From Mycobacterium simiae (lineage in GTDB: Bacteria; Actinomycetota; Actinomycetes; Mycobacteriales; Mycobacteriaceae), in the NCBI RefSeq assembly GCF_010727605.1, contig NZ_AP022568.1, positions 2,728,001 through 2,792,000 on the forward strand: a stretch of DNA of 64,000 bases, read 5' to 3'. Position numbers and translations under genes: made by a program. Shown here piece after piece: positions 24,495-34,433 of this stretch. The first letter of the stretch is position 1. Every line of letters begins with the position of its first letter. The notes beneath the pieces are model-generated. The model had not been told where the DNA came from. It searched no databases and saw nothing but the letters and a program-made list of their open reading frames with translations.

Positions 24495-24761
24495 ATGTTT
24501 GAAGCGGGTGAGCAGCTTCGCGTGGCCGTCGATGTGATGACGGCGTGGACGACGGATCCGGACAACGTGGATTTCGCGATCGGCCGGGCGAAGGGCTACC
24601 TCGATGAGGGCCCCGAGGGTTATCAGACCCTGCTGGCCGGGTTCGTGGGCCTGTCGGGGTGGCTGCTGATCAGGCTGGCCAAGGCGGAAAGCGAGTCGGG
24701 AAAGGCTACTCGGGACGAGATGAGGACCATCCTGCAGGACATCGCGCGCAGGTCGATCTAG
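24495..24761 (+). CDS. Small helical protein of unknown function at the end of the ligase operon
   Basis: An 88-residue mostly helical protein (MFEAGEQLRVAVDVM..., a central hydrophobic stretch LLAGFVGLSGWLLIRLAKA, and a charged C-terminal helix). No family recognised. It begins nine bases after the DUF350 gene and its stop overlaps by four bases the stop of the convergent fusion gene. The ribosome site is weak, so translational coupling to DUF350 is likely. Confidence 0.6.
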   Translation: MFEAGEQLRVAVDVMTAWTTDPDNVDFAIGRAKGYLDEGPEGYQTLLAGFVGLSGWLLIRLAKAESESGKATRDEMRTILQDIARRSI

Positions 24762-26701
24762 CCCGCGCGCAGGCTCTTCGGCGGCACGCAGGCCGCTCGG
24801 AGGGTGTCGGCGTCGATGCTGCGCGGCCGGTAGGGTAGTGACGGCAAGCGCGCCACCATCATTGCGACGGGATCGGCGGCGGCATCGGCCAGCCCGCAGA
24901 GAAATGACCATTCGTGTTCGTCGCTGCCGAAATAACTTACGGTGCTGAAGGTTTCACGAAAGCGTCGCCACGCTAGGCGTAGTGACTCGTTGCGCCACAG
25001 CGTGGGGCAGCCGGCCTGTGTGACCACAACGCGACCAATGTCGCGGCAGCGCTGCAAAAATGCCGTGTCGTAGAGGCGATTGTGCTGGGCGGGTTCGACT
25101 CGCTCGTCGGGAAGGTCGATGACCACAATGTCGTAGCATGCGTCGGCGCGCTCCACGAACTCCCAGCCGTCGCAATAATGCATCGCGATCGGGCCGAATC
25201 CCCTTTCGGCCCTGTACAATTCGTCGGCGTTGTAGCCGTAGGGCAGATGTTGTGCGCACAGCCGCACCGCGTCGCGATCGATGTCGACGTGATCGACTCG
25301 GGCGGCACCGGCCGCGACGGCGAGCTGGCTGACCACCCCTTCGCCCGAGCCGATGACGAGGACCCGAGTCACCGCACCGGCCAACAGCAGGGCGGGAACC
25401 AGCAGCGCTTCGTGATAGACGAGCTGGCTGAATTCGGTACTCTGCCGTTCGTCGTCGCTGAATAGTGTGACGCCTTGCTGGGTACGGCCGATAACCAGAT
25501 GCTGGAAACCGGTGTCCACGTCGCAGATGACCTCGGTGATCCGCCAACATCGCGTCAATCCCGGGGCCAGCGGCTCGACGATCTCCCGGCGCGGCGCGAC
25601 GTCGGGTGTGTCGGCGAAATATGTTGGCAGTGCTGGAAATCCGTTGAACGACACCGAGGCATAGCTGGCGGTGTAGGCGCCGGTGCCCGGGATCTCGACC
25701 CGGTCACCGGGGGCCAGGGTGACGGGCAACGGATAGCTGCGGTACAGCACGTCGTCGCCGTCGCAGGTCGGTCCGGCGATGACCGCGTCGGCGAGCCGAT
25801 CGCCGTCGCGGTCGGTGCGCAGCTGGTATCGGATGTATTCGTTCTCGGTCTCGGCCAGGCCGCCGTAGCGGCCGATGTCGAGGTACACCCAGCGCCGGGT
25901 ATCGGTGCCGGTGCGCACCGCCACCACCTGGCAGGTGATGGTGCCCGCCGCGGCGACCAGCAGCCGGCCGGGCTCCACCGCGAGCTGGGGTGGTCGGCTG
26001 CCGAAATGCCGTGTCAGCGCGGCGGTGATGGCCGCGGCGATGGTGTCGAGATGCGGCGCATCGAGCGCGTAGCGGACCGGGAAACCGCCGCCGATGTTGA
26101 GCGTCGTGAGTTCCCCGACGGTGTCGAATATGGATGCGGCACTTTGTATTCCGAGAGCCCACGCGCCGGGATCCAATTGCTGCGAGCCGACGTGAAAGCA
26201 GATGCCCTCCGGGCGCAGTCCCAGCGCAACCGCACGTGTCAACAGCTGGGCCGCGGCTTGCGGCGCGCAGCCGAACTTATGCCCGAACGGCGTCACCGAC
26301 GCCGGGAAGTTCGCTGCGATACGGCATTCCACCGCCGCGCCCGGGGCGTGTTCAGCAATGTCGATCAAGCCCTGCTCGGTATCGAAGGCGAATCGCCGAA
26401 CCCCGCGTGCGTGCGCCCGGGCCATGTCGATCGCTTTCTTGATGGTGTTGCCGAACGTCAGCCTCGCGCCGTTGATGTCCGCCGCGCTGCACGTCTCGAT
26501 CTCACCGATTGAGGCGACATCGAAAGCGCAGCCCTCGCCGGCCAGCAGCCGCAGGATCGGTTCGGCCGGATTCGCCTTGACCGCATAGCGGATTTGCGCT
26601 CCCGGCAACGCGGCGCGCAGCGCCCGGTAGTTCTGCCGCACCCGGGCGAGATCCAGGCTCAGGTACGGGGTCTCGGGCACAGATCGCACAGTAGTACGCA
26701 C
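24758..26701 (-). CDS. Fused type III PLP decarboxylase and spermidine-synthase-like protein
   Basis: A 647-residue fusion. Residues about 1-385 are an alanine-racemase-fold decarboxylase of the ornithine/diaminopimelate type: PLP lysine in RYAVKANP (Lys42), HVGSQ, the glycine loop NIGGGFPV, VEPGRLLVA, and the second-subunit Cys/Asp in GPTCDGDD with Tyr in GAYTASYAS. Residues about 395-647 are a spermidine-synthase-like domain: LVYHEALLVP, VIGSGEGVVS, VDIDRDAV and the DLPDE segment. The product may be an amine made by decarboxylation and then aminopropylated or otherwise modified. Several GTGs (26701, 26689, 26680) could start it. It follows the amidase gene by 22 bases and converges on the ligase operon. 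Confidence 0.85.
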   Translation of the reverse strand: MRTTVRSVPETPYLSLDLARVRQNYRALRAALPGAQIRYAVKANPAEPILRLLAGEGCAFDVASIGEIETCSAADINGARLTFGNTIKKAIDMARAHARGVRRFAFDTEQGLIDIAEHAPGAAVECRIAANFPASVTPFGHKFGCAPQAAAQLLTRAVALGLRPEGICFHVGSQQLDPGAWALGIQSAASIFDTVGELTTLNIGGGFPVRYALDAPHLDTIAAAITAALTRHFGSRPPQLAVEPGRLLVAAAGTITCQVVAVRTGTDTRRWVYLDIGRYGGLAETENEYIRYQLRTDRDGDRLADAVIAGPTCDGDDVLYRSYPLPVTLAPGDRVEIPGTGAYTASYASVSFNGFPALPTYFADTPDVAPRREIVEPLAPGLTRCWRITEVICDVDTGFQHLVIGRTQQGVTLFSDDERQSTEFSQLVYHEALLVPALLLAGAVTRVLVIGSGEGVVSQLAVAAGAARVDHVDIDRDAVRLCAQHLPYGYNADELYRAERGFGPIAMHYCDGWEFVERADACYDIVVIDLPDERVEPAQHNRLYDTAFLQRCRDIGRVVVTQAGCPTLWRNESLRLAWRRFRETFSTVSYFGSDEHEWSFLCGLADAAADPVAMMVARLPSLPYRPRSIDADTLRAACVPPKSLRAG

Positions 26702-26723
26702 CCGCGCCGGCTGCGGTCAGGCG

Positions 26724-28376
26724 TCAGCTGTCGGGGTGGGTAGGCAACGAGAAGTGTTCGGGCGGGACTTCCGGGGCGCTCGGTTCTTGCGCGGAGAGTT
26801 GTGTCGTGATGCCGTCGAGCACCTGGTTGACACTGCCGGTGAGACGGATGTAGTTCAACGTTCCGTGCTGGAAGTTCTGGGTGATCTGCAGCGGCTCTTG
26901 AATTTCGGCGCTGGTCGGCAAGCCGAGCGGGCCGCGCTCGTAGCTCTGGGCGGCCCAGGCGTCATAGATCGCACCGGTGACTGGCTGTGCGCCGGTGGCC
27001 GGCGACCAGTACATGGCGCCCCTGGCGAAGGTGGAGTAGCGGGCACCGCCTTCGGCGTTGTCCTCGGGCGAGGTCGGTGCACCCAGCACGCTGTTCATCC
27101 CGCCGAGTTCTTGCCAGCGTTGATAAATCGCGCCACCGGCCAACGCCTGGAGCAGTTCCTCCGGTGGGTCGTTGAAATGGGCTGCGATATCCCGGATTTC
27201 GTCCATCAACGCATATGCGGCGTTGCCGGGGCAATCGGTGTTGCCGACGTCGCGGTGGGTGAAGATGGTGGGCAGCGTGGCGAAGGCGCCCGCCGGGAAG
27301 GTGGTGTAGTGGCTGCCCGCGGACTCCAGCGTCACCGTGCCTTTGGGATCCACGCCGTCCAGGCCCAGGCGCCAGCCCAGTAGCCGGCCGACGGCGCGCA
27401 GCTGCAGCGGCGTCGGCGGTACGTCGTCGAAGTTGCCGATCATCGCCACGCCCCAGGTGTTGCGGTTGAACCCGCCGGTGTGGAAGCCCTCGACGGCCTT
27501 GGTCAGCCCGCCGGCGCTGCCCTCGAACACCTGGCCGTACTTGTCGACCAGCGCGTTGTAGGCGATGTCGCACCAGCCCAGCGTCTTGCTGTGGTAGGTG
27601 TAAATCGCCTTGACGATGCCCGCCGATTCCAGCGGCGAATAGTCGTTGCTGCCGGCGGTGTGGTGGATCACGGCGGCGCGAACCCCGTTGTCGTATTGCG
27701 GGGCCCCGCAGCGCAGCGACTCGTCGGCGCCCCATTGCGCGCGGCTGATGATGGGGGGCGCCTGGCCGGGCATCACGACTCCGGATGGCGGCGTCCACTG
27801 CGTGTCGACCGGGGCCTGGGGCGGGGAGATCAGGATGGCGGAGATGTTCTGCCCGAACGGCTGTTCGCGGGAGGCGGGGCGGTAGCCCAGGTCGATGTCC
27901 GGTTTCGGGAGCACGGGCGGCAGCGTGGGCGCGGCGTCGAGCGGGCGGGTGACCGCGATCTGCACCGTGGTCGTGGTCCCGACGAACAGCGGGTCGGTGC
28001 TGCGGGGTCCTTCGGTGGGACCGGGCTGGGGCGAGTCGCCCGCGGACGCCTTGTCCGGTGCCGCGGTTTCGTACTCGGTCTGATACCACGGTCCCCACGA
28101 GCCGTCGGCGTGCTTGGCGCGCACCCGGGTCGACGTGCCCGCCAGGTCGCCGGTCAACGCGACCAGGGAGAACGGCGTCGGTTGGGTGAGCTCGCGGACC
28201 GTGACGCCGCCGGTGAGCCCGACCAGTGGCTGTTCGGCGAGTTGGGTGTCGCGGGTCGGTACCGCCGTAGTGAGCCTGCCGTGCTCGCGGGTCAGATCCG
28301 CCACCGTCGACACGAGCACAACCGTGGCCGCGACGGCAGTGAGGAACGTCGTGGGCGCGCGGCGACGAGACGACAC
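26724..28376 (-). CDS. Secreted peptidoglycan amidase with LGFP repeats (Rv3811-like)
   Basis: A 550-residue exported protein. The N-terminal hydrophobic stretch (FLTAVAATVVLVSTVADL) is a signal peptide or anchor. The PGRP/amidase_2 domain (about residues 215-390) has the zinc ligands in VIHHTAG and THRDVGNTDCPG, so it should cleave N-acetylmuramoyl-L-alanine bonds. The C-terminus has LGFP repeats (LGAPTSPE, GPLGLPTSAE) that bind the arabinogalactan layer. The start is GTG, length close to Rv3811. It lies between erp and the polyamine-type fusion gene, same strand. Confidence 0.9.
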   Translation of the reverse strand: MSSRRRAPTTFLTAVAATVVLVSTVADLTREHGRLTTAVPTRDTQLAEQPLVGLTGGVTVRELTQPTPFSLVALTGDLAGTSTRVRAKHADGSWGPWYQTEYETAAPDKASAGDSPQPGPTEGPRSTDPLFVGTTTTVQIAVTRPLDAAPTLPPVLPKPDIDLGYRPASREQPFGQNISAILISPPQAPVDTQWTPPSGVVMPGQAPPIISRAQWGADESLRCGAPQYDNGVRAAVIHHTAGSNDYSPLESAGIVKAIYTYHSKTLGWCDIAYNALVDKYGQVFEGSAGGLTKAVEGFHTGGFNRNTWGVAMIGNFDDVPPTPLQLRAVGRLLGWRLGLDGVDPKGTVTLESAGSHYTTFPAGAFATLPTIFTHRDVGNTDCPGNAAYALMDEIRDIAAHFNDPPEELLQALAGGAIYQRWQELGGMNSVLGAPTSPEDNAEGGARYSTFARGAMYWSPATGAQPVTGAIYDAWAAQSYERGPLGLPTSAEIQEPLQITQNFQHGTLNYIRLTGSVNQVLDGITTQLSAQEPSAPEVPPEHFSLPTHPDS

Positions 28377-28413
28377 CAGCTGATGTTACTTGTGTTTCTG
28401 GTGTTATTTATGT

Positions 28414-28427
28414 GACGACACGTCGTC
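28414..28427. promoter_or_regulatory. Inverted repeat upstream of the amidase gene
   Basis: GACGAC-AC-GTCGTC (6-2-6) lies about 38 bases before the amidase GTG, in a locally AT-richer stretch (28380-28413) that probably holds the promoter. It could be an operator; the regulator is unknown and a chance repeat is possible. Confidence 0.3.
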
Positions 28428-28456
28428 GGTGTGTCCCTGACTTGGCCCGAACGTTC

Positions 28457-28494
28457 GACGGCACCGCAGAGTGTGGTGACTCTGCGGTGCCGTC
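28457..28494 (-). terminator. Strong hairpin terminator after erp
   Basis: GACGGCACCGCAGAGT (28457-28472) and ACTCTGCGGTGCCGTC (28479-28494) form a perfect 16-bp stem with a 6-base loop. It lies 23 bases past the erp stop. There is no T-tract on the minus strand, so it is of the mycobacterial hairpin-only type. Confidence 0.8.
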
Positions 28495-28517
28495 AGGTGA
28501 CAAAACCCCCAAAGGTT

Positions 28518-29543
28518 CTAGACGGGAGGCAGCGCCGGCGGGAGCGCAGCACCGGCCGCCGGCAGGGCAGCGCCCGCGGCGGGCAGGGCAGCACCGGCCG
28601 CCGGGAGGGCACCGGCCGCATGCGGCAGCGCGGCCGCCGCGCCCGGCAGCGCACCAGCGGCACCCGGCAACGCGCCCGCGGCACCCGGCAGGGCGCCCGC
28701 GGCACCGGGCAGGGCCGCACCACCTTGCTGGGCCTGCGCGATGGCCGGCATCACCAGGCCCTTGAGCAGGTCGATGGCCTGCCCCGCACCCAGCTGGTTG
28801 GCGGCCTGCATCACGTCGTTGACGAGTCCGCCACCACCGCCGCTGCCACTGCCCGCACCGCCGATCGGTGAGGTGCCGCCCAGCGTCGACGGGTCACCCA
28901 GGATCGGATAGGTACCGTCGACACCCGGGTCCAGCGGAGCACTGATCGGCACTTCGCCGGGGGTACCCACGCCGGGGGTCAGTCCGGCCGGGCTGGTCAG
29001 CGCCGGGTTCAGTCCTGCTGCGGGCGTCGTCGGCAAGCCAGGGGTCGGCACACCGGGCTGCGGCAGCGCGCCCGGGCTGGTCAGGCCCGTGGCACCCGGC
29101 GTCAGACCGGGGCTCGTCAAGCCAGGACTGGTGAGGCCGGGACTGGTCAGGCCCGGATTCGCCACCCCGGGGGTGCCCAAGCCAGGCGTTCCCAGCCCGG
29201 GGCTGGTCAGGCCGGGACTGGTCAAGCCCGGGCTGGTCAAACCGGTGGTCCCCAAGCCGGGAGAACCCAGCCCAGGGCTGGTGAGGCCGGTGGTCCCGGC
29301 ACCACCCAAGGCGGGCACCGGCGGGAGGTTGATCCCGAACGAGGACAGACCCTGGGTGAGCGCTCCCATGAGCTCACCCGGCAGGTCGGTCATGACTGCG
29401 GCCTGCTTGAACTCGTGATGCTCCACCGGCTTGCTGGCGGCGGTCGATTCGTAAACCAGGAAGTACGCGCAAGGACTCGCCACTGCCAGGGCGGCGACCG
29501 CGCTCATGGCTGTCGAGAGCTTGCGACGGCGTCGATTCGGCAC
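28518..29543 (-). CDS. erp: Exported repetitive protein Erp
   Basis: A 341-residue surface protein (284 in H37Rv, Rv3810/pirG). The signal sequence KLSTAMSAVAALAVASPCAYF is followed by a conserved domain to about residue 80 and a central PGLTS/PGLGS/PGLGT pentapeptide array (about residues 85-155). A Gly-rich middle domain (LVNDVMQAANQLGAGQAIDLLKGL) comes next, then a C-terminal GALPGAA/GAALPAA repeat. Erp is needed for envelope integrity and virulence in M. tuberculosis. Repeat number varies widely between species, and this copy is expanded at both arrays. It is divergent from glf. Confidence 0.95.
   Translation of the reverse strand: MPNRRRRKLSTAMSAVAALAVASPCAYFLVYESTAASKPVEHHEFKQAAVMTDLPGELMGALTQGLSSFGINLPPVPALGGAGTTGLTSPGLGSPGLGTTGLTSPGLTSPGLTSPGLGTPGLGTPGVANPGLTSPGLTSPGLTSPGLTPGATGLTSPGALPQPGVPTPGLPTTPAAGLNPALTSPAGLTPGVGTPGEVPISAPLDPGVDGTYPILGDPSTLGGTSPIGGAGSGSGGGGGLVNDVMQAANQLGAGQAIDLLKGLVMPAIAQAQQGGAALPGAAGALPGAAGALPGAAGALPGAAAALPHAAGALPAAGAALPAAGAALPAAGAALPPALPPV
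28519..28727 (-). repeat. Erp C-terminal repeat array (ALPGAAG / ALPAAGA)
   Basis: Imperfect tandem repeats of 18-21 bases encoding about eight (G)ALPGAA or ALPAAGA units, including one ALPHAAG variant. The high base identity between units suggests recent slippage or recombination. Confidence 0.8.
29064..29291 (-). repeat. Erp central PGLTS pentapeptide array
   Basis: Fifteen-base units encoding PGLTS, PGLGS, PGLGT and PGVAN in series, about 12 in the uninterrupted core with diverged copies at each side. Pentapeptide arrays of this type define the variable region of Erp. Confidence 0.85.
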
Positions 29544-29763
29544 GGAAGTCTCCTCAATCTATCGGTTGTGTTGGGGCGCCCGGCCGGTCCGTTCCGGTGG
29601 GAACCACACAGAATTGATGGTACGAGTGAGAAGGCTGTTACTAGAGTGGCGATATTGAATCGTGAGGTTTTTGCGACCCTGCGCGTTACGTGCGATTCGA
29701 ATCACTGCAAACCACTTTTTACGTGCTCTAACCCCGGTCCTTCCGGCTCGCCGGATGGGGTAG

Positions 29764-31014
<1,251 letters not shown>

Positions 31015-31063
31015 TGTGCGCCCACGACGCTGCACAGCGACGCACGATGAGGAGTGGCGCCCA

Positions 31064-32950
31064 ATGACTGCCGTGAGCTTGCTGTCTCGCATCATCTTGC
31101 CGCGACCGGGTGAACCGCTCGACGTCCGCAAGCTGTACCTGGAGGAGTCGACCACCAACGCGCGGCGCGCGCACGCGACTAGCCGCACCTCGCTGGAGAT
31201 CGGCAAGGAATCCGAGGTGTCGTTCGCCACCTACTTCAACGCTTTTCCGGCCAGTTACTGGCGGCGCTGGTCGATTTGCGCATCGGTGGTGTTGCGGGTC
31301 GAGGTGACCGGAACTGGGCGCCTGGACGTGTATCGCACCAAAGCCACCGGGGTGCGGATATCGGTGGAAGGCCGCCAGTTCGTCGGCACCGACGAACAGC
31401 CCGCCGTCGTCGAAATCGAGGTGCCGCTCAAGCCATTCGAGGACGGCGGTTGGATCTGGTTCGACATCACCACCGACACCGAGGTCACCCTGCGCAGCGG
31501 GGGTTGGTATGCGAGCGAGCCCGCCCCCGGCACGGCCAACGTCGCCGTCGGCATCCCCACCTTCAATCGTCCCGCCGACTGCGTCAACGCGCTGGCCGAT
31601 CTCACCGCAGACCCCTTGGTGGACGCGGTAATCGGCGCGGTGATCGTGCCGGACCAAGGGGTCCGCAAGGTGCGCGATCACCCCGATTTCGCGGCGGCGG
31701 CCGCGGGCCTGGGTAACCGGCTCTCCATTCACGACCAGCCCAACCTCGGTGGGTCCGGCGGCTACAGCAGGGTGATGTACGAGGCGCTGAAAAATACTGA
31801 CTGCGACCAGATTCTGTTCATGGACGATGACATCCGCATCGAGCCGGACTCGATCTTGCGGGTGCTGGCCCTGAGCCGCTTCGCCAAGTCGCCGATGCTG
31901 ATCGGTGGCCAGATGCTCAACCTGCAGGAGCCCTCGCACCTGCACATCATGGGCGAGGTCGTCGACCAGTCGAACTTCATGTGGACCGCCGCGCCGCACG
32001 CCGAATACGACCACAACTTCGCCGAATTCCCGTTGGGGGACAAGAACGAACGCAGCGCCCTGCTGCACCGGCGCATCGACGTCGACTTCAACGGTTGGTG
32101 GACGTGCATGATCCCGCGACAGGTCGCCGAGGAGCTCGGCCAGCCGCTGCCGCTGTTCATCAAATGGGACGACGCCGAGTACGGTCTGCGCGCCGGCGAA
32201 CACGGCTACCCAACCGTGACCCTGCCCGGTGCGGCGATCTGGCACATGGCGTGGAGTGACAAAGACGACGCGATCGACTGGCAGGCCTACTACCACCTGC
32301 GCAACCGGCTGGTGGTCGCGGCCCTGCACTGGGACGGCGACATCACCGGACTGGTCCGCAGCCATCTCAAGGCCACACTCAAACACCTTGCTTGCCTTGA
32401 ATATTCGACCGTAGCTATCCAGAACCGGGCCATCGACGACTTTCTGGCCGGCCCGGAGCACATCTTCTCGATCCTGGAATCAGCGCTGCCGGAAGTGCAC
32501 CGGTTGCGTAAGGAGTACCCGGACGCCGTCGTGCTGCCGGCGGCCAGCGAGCTGCCGCCGCCGCGGGACAAAACCAGGGCGATGAAGCCGCCGGTGAATC
32601 CCGTGTCGATCGGCTACCGGCTGGCCCGGGGAATCCTGCACAACCTCACGGCCGCCGACCCCGAGAGCCACCGGCGTCCGGAGTACAACGTGCCGACCCA
32701 GGACGCGCGTTGGTTCCGGCTGTGCACGGTCGACGGCGTCACCGTCACCACGGCCGACGGATGCGGGGTGGTCTACCGGCAGCGCGATCGCCGCAAGATG
32801 TTCACCTTGCTGTTGCAGTCGCTGCGCCGCCAACGTCAGCTGCTGCGCCGGTTCGACGAGATGCGCCGGATTTACCGCGGGGCACTGCCGGTGCTGTCCA
32901 GCAAGCAGAAGTGGGAGACGGCGTTGCTGCCCGCAGCACAGCATGGGTGA
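31064..32950 (+). CDS. glfT2: Galactofuranosyltransferase GlfT2
   Basis: A 628-residue processive GT-A enzyme that polymerises galactan with alternating beta-1,5 and beta-1,6 linkages at the inner membrane. The N-terminal beta-sandwich precedes the catalytic domain with GIPTFNRP, the metal-binding DDD (residues 254-256 in FMDDDIR) and the catalytic Asp pair in KWDDAEYG (369-370), plus WHMAW. The ATG at 31064 (product MTAVSLLSRIILPRPGE) follows GAGGAG and matches relatives; the open frame extends to 31016 without support. The last codons overlap the PAP2 gene. Confidence 0.96.
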   Translation: MTAVSLLSRIILPRPGEPLDVRKLYLEESTTNARRAHATSRTSLEIGKESEVSFATYFNAFPASYWRRWSICASVVLRVEVTGTGRLDVYRTKATGVRISVEGRQFVGTDEQPAVVEIEVPLKPFEDGGWIWFDITTDTEVTLRSGGWYASEPAPGTANVAVGIPTFNRPADCVNALADLTADPLVDAVIGAVIVPDQGVRKVRDHPDFAAAAAGLGNRLSIHDQPNLGGSGGYSRVMYEALKNTDCDQILFMDDDIRIEPDSILRVLALSRFAKSPMLIGGQMLNLQEPSHLHIMGEVVDQSNFMWTAAPHAEYDHNFAEFPLGDKNERSALLHRRIDVDFNGWWTCMIPRQVAEELGQPLPLFIKWDDAEYGLRAGEHGYPTVTLPGAAIWHMAWSDKDDAIDWQAYYHLRNRLVVAALHWDGDITGLVRSHLKATLKHLACLEYSTVAIQNRAIDDFLAGPEHIFSILESALPEVHRLRKEYPDAVVLPAASELPPPRDKTRAMKPPVNPVSIGYRLARGILHNLTAADPESHRRPEYNVPTQDARWFRLCTVDGVTVTTADGCGVVYRQRDRRKMFTLLLQSLRRQRQLLRRFDEMRRIYRGALPVLSSKQKWETALLPAAQHG

Positions 32951-33479
32951 ACCCGCAGTCCAGGCGCCGACCGGCGAGGTGGCCGTGCTGGTGGCCGTGC
33001 AATCGGCGTTGGCCGACCGGCCCGGCGCGCTGGCCGTGGCCCGCTCGATGTCGCACTTCGGCGAGCACAGCCTCGGCTGGCTGATCCTCGCGGTGTTCGG
33101 CGCGGTAGTGGCGCCGGTGCGGCGCCGCGACTGGCTGATCGCCGGGGGCGGCGCATTCACCGCGCACGCGGCCGCGGTGCTGATCAAGCGGGCGGTGCGC
33201 CGCAGGCGCCCGCATCACCCGGCCGTCCAGGTCAACGTCGGCACCCCCAGCCAACTGAGCTTCCCGTCCGCGCATGCCACCTCGACCACGGCCGCGGCGC
33301 TGCTGATGGGACGGGCCGCCGGACTGCCGCGGGGACTGAGCGCGGCGGTACTGGTGCCGCCGATGGCGCTGTCGCGGATACTGCTGGGCGTGCACTATCC
33401 CAGCGATGTCGCTTTCGGCGTGGCGCTCGGCGCCGCCGTCGCACGCCTTGCACTCTGGCTCGATAGGAAGTCGAGATAG
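32943..33479 (+). CDS. PAP2-family membrane phosphatase (Rv3807c-like)
   Basis: A 178-residue PAP2 phosphatase with its three motifs: KRAVRRRRP, SFPSAHATS and SRILLGVHYPSDVAFG, among about four membrane helices. The position between glfT2 and ubiA suggests that it removes the phosphate from decaprenylphosphoryl-5-phosphoribose made by UbiA, the next step to decaprenyl-phosphoarabinose. That role is proposed for Rv3807c and is inferred here. The ATG overlaps the glfT2 stop by eight bases. Confidence 0.88.
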   Translation: MGEPAVQAPTGEVAVLVAVQSALADRPGALAVARSMSHFGEHSLGWLILAVFGAVVAPVRRRDWLIAGGGAFTAHAAAVLIKRAVRRRRPHHPAVQVNVGTPSQLSFPSAHATSTTAAALLMGRAAGLPRGLSAAVLVPPMALSRILLGVHYPSDVAFGVALGAAVARLALWLDRKSR

Positions 33480-33490
33480 GTGTGTCCGAG

Positions 33491-34402
33491 ATGAGCGAAG
33501 AGGTGGTGACCGCACGGCCGCCGGCGAACCTGATCACCGGAGTGATCAAGGCGATGCGCCCGCGCCAGTGGGTCAAGAACGTGTTGGTGGTGGCCGCACC
33601 GGTGGCCGCGGCCGGCCGCGGCGTCCGCTACGACTACGCCGAAGTGGCGACCAAGGTGGGCGTGGCGTTCGTCGTGTTCAGCCTGGCCGCGTCGGCGATC
33701 TATCTGATCAACGACGTCCGCGACGTCGAGGCCGACCGCGAGCATCCGATCAAGCGGTTCCGGCCGATCGCGGCCGGTGTGGTGCCGGAATGGCTGGCCT
33801 ATGTGTTGGCGGCGGTGCTGGGAACGGCGTCGCTGGCACTGTCGTGGTGGCTCACCCCCAACCTCGCCGTGGTGATGGCCGTCTACATCGCGATGCAACT
33901 GGGCTACTGCTTCGGGCTGAAACACCAAGCGGTGATGGACATTTGCATCGTGTCGTCGGCGTATTTGCTGCGGGCCATCGCCGGTGGCGCGGCCACCGAT
34001 ATCCCGCTGTCCCAGTGGTTTCTGCTGACCGCGGCGTTCGCGTCGCTGTTCATGGTGGCCGGTAAACGCTATGCCGAATTGCAGCTGGCCGAGCGGACCG
34101 GAGCGGCCATTCGCAAATCGCTTGAGAGCTACACCAGCACCTATTTACGGTTCGTCTGGACCCTGTCGGCAACCGCGGTGGTGATGTGTTACGGCCTGTG
34201 GGCCTTCGAGCGGGACCGCTATTCGGGTTCCTGGTTTGCCGTGTCGATGGTCCCGTTCACGATCGCGATCCTGCGCTACGCCGTCGACGTCGACGGCGGA
34301 CTGGCCGGCGAGCCCGAAGACATCGCGCTGCGCGACCGGGTGTTGCAGCTGCTGTTCCTGGCGTGGATCGCAACGGTTGGTGCCGCGGTTGCCTTCGGCT
34401 AG
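33491..34402 (+). CDS. ubiA: Decaprenyl-phosphate 5-phosphoribosyltransferase UbiA
   Basis: A 303-residue polytopic UbiA-fold prenyltransferase that joins phosphoribose from PRPP to decaprenyl phosphate, the first committed step towards the arabinose donor DPA. The Mg2+/PRPP-binding motif is NDVRDVEADREHP, followed by KRFRPIAAG; the second Asp motif region is around VMDICIVSSAYLLRA. The ATG at 33491 (MSEEVV) fits the tuberculosis N-terminus; a GTG at 33482 would add three residues. Changes in UbiA contribute to ethambutol resistance in M. tuberculosis. Confidence 0.95.
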   Translation: MSEEVVTARPPANLITGVIKAMRPRQWVKNVLVVAAPVAAAGRGVRYDYAEVATKVGVAFVVFSLAASAIYLINDVRDVEADREHPIKRFRPIAAGVVPEWLAYVLAAVLGTASLALSWWLTPNLAVVMAVYIAMQLGYCFGLKHQAVMDICIVSSAYLLRAIAGGAATDIPLSQWFLLTAAFASLFMVAGKRYAELQLAERTGAAIRKSLESYTSTYLRFVWTLSATAVVMCYGLWAFERDRYSGSWFAVSMVPFTIAILRYAVDVDGGLAGEPEDIALRDRVLQLLFLAWIATVGAAVAFG

Positions 34403-34433
34403 TCCCGGCCTGGAGGCCATCAAGCGTGAGGTG

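Noticed and set aside
28448..28457. CGAACGTTCG palindrome considered as a LexA/SOS box
   Set aside because: The mycobacterial SOS box has a four-base spacer between GAAC and GTTC; here the halves are fused.
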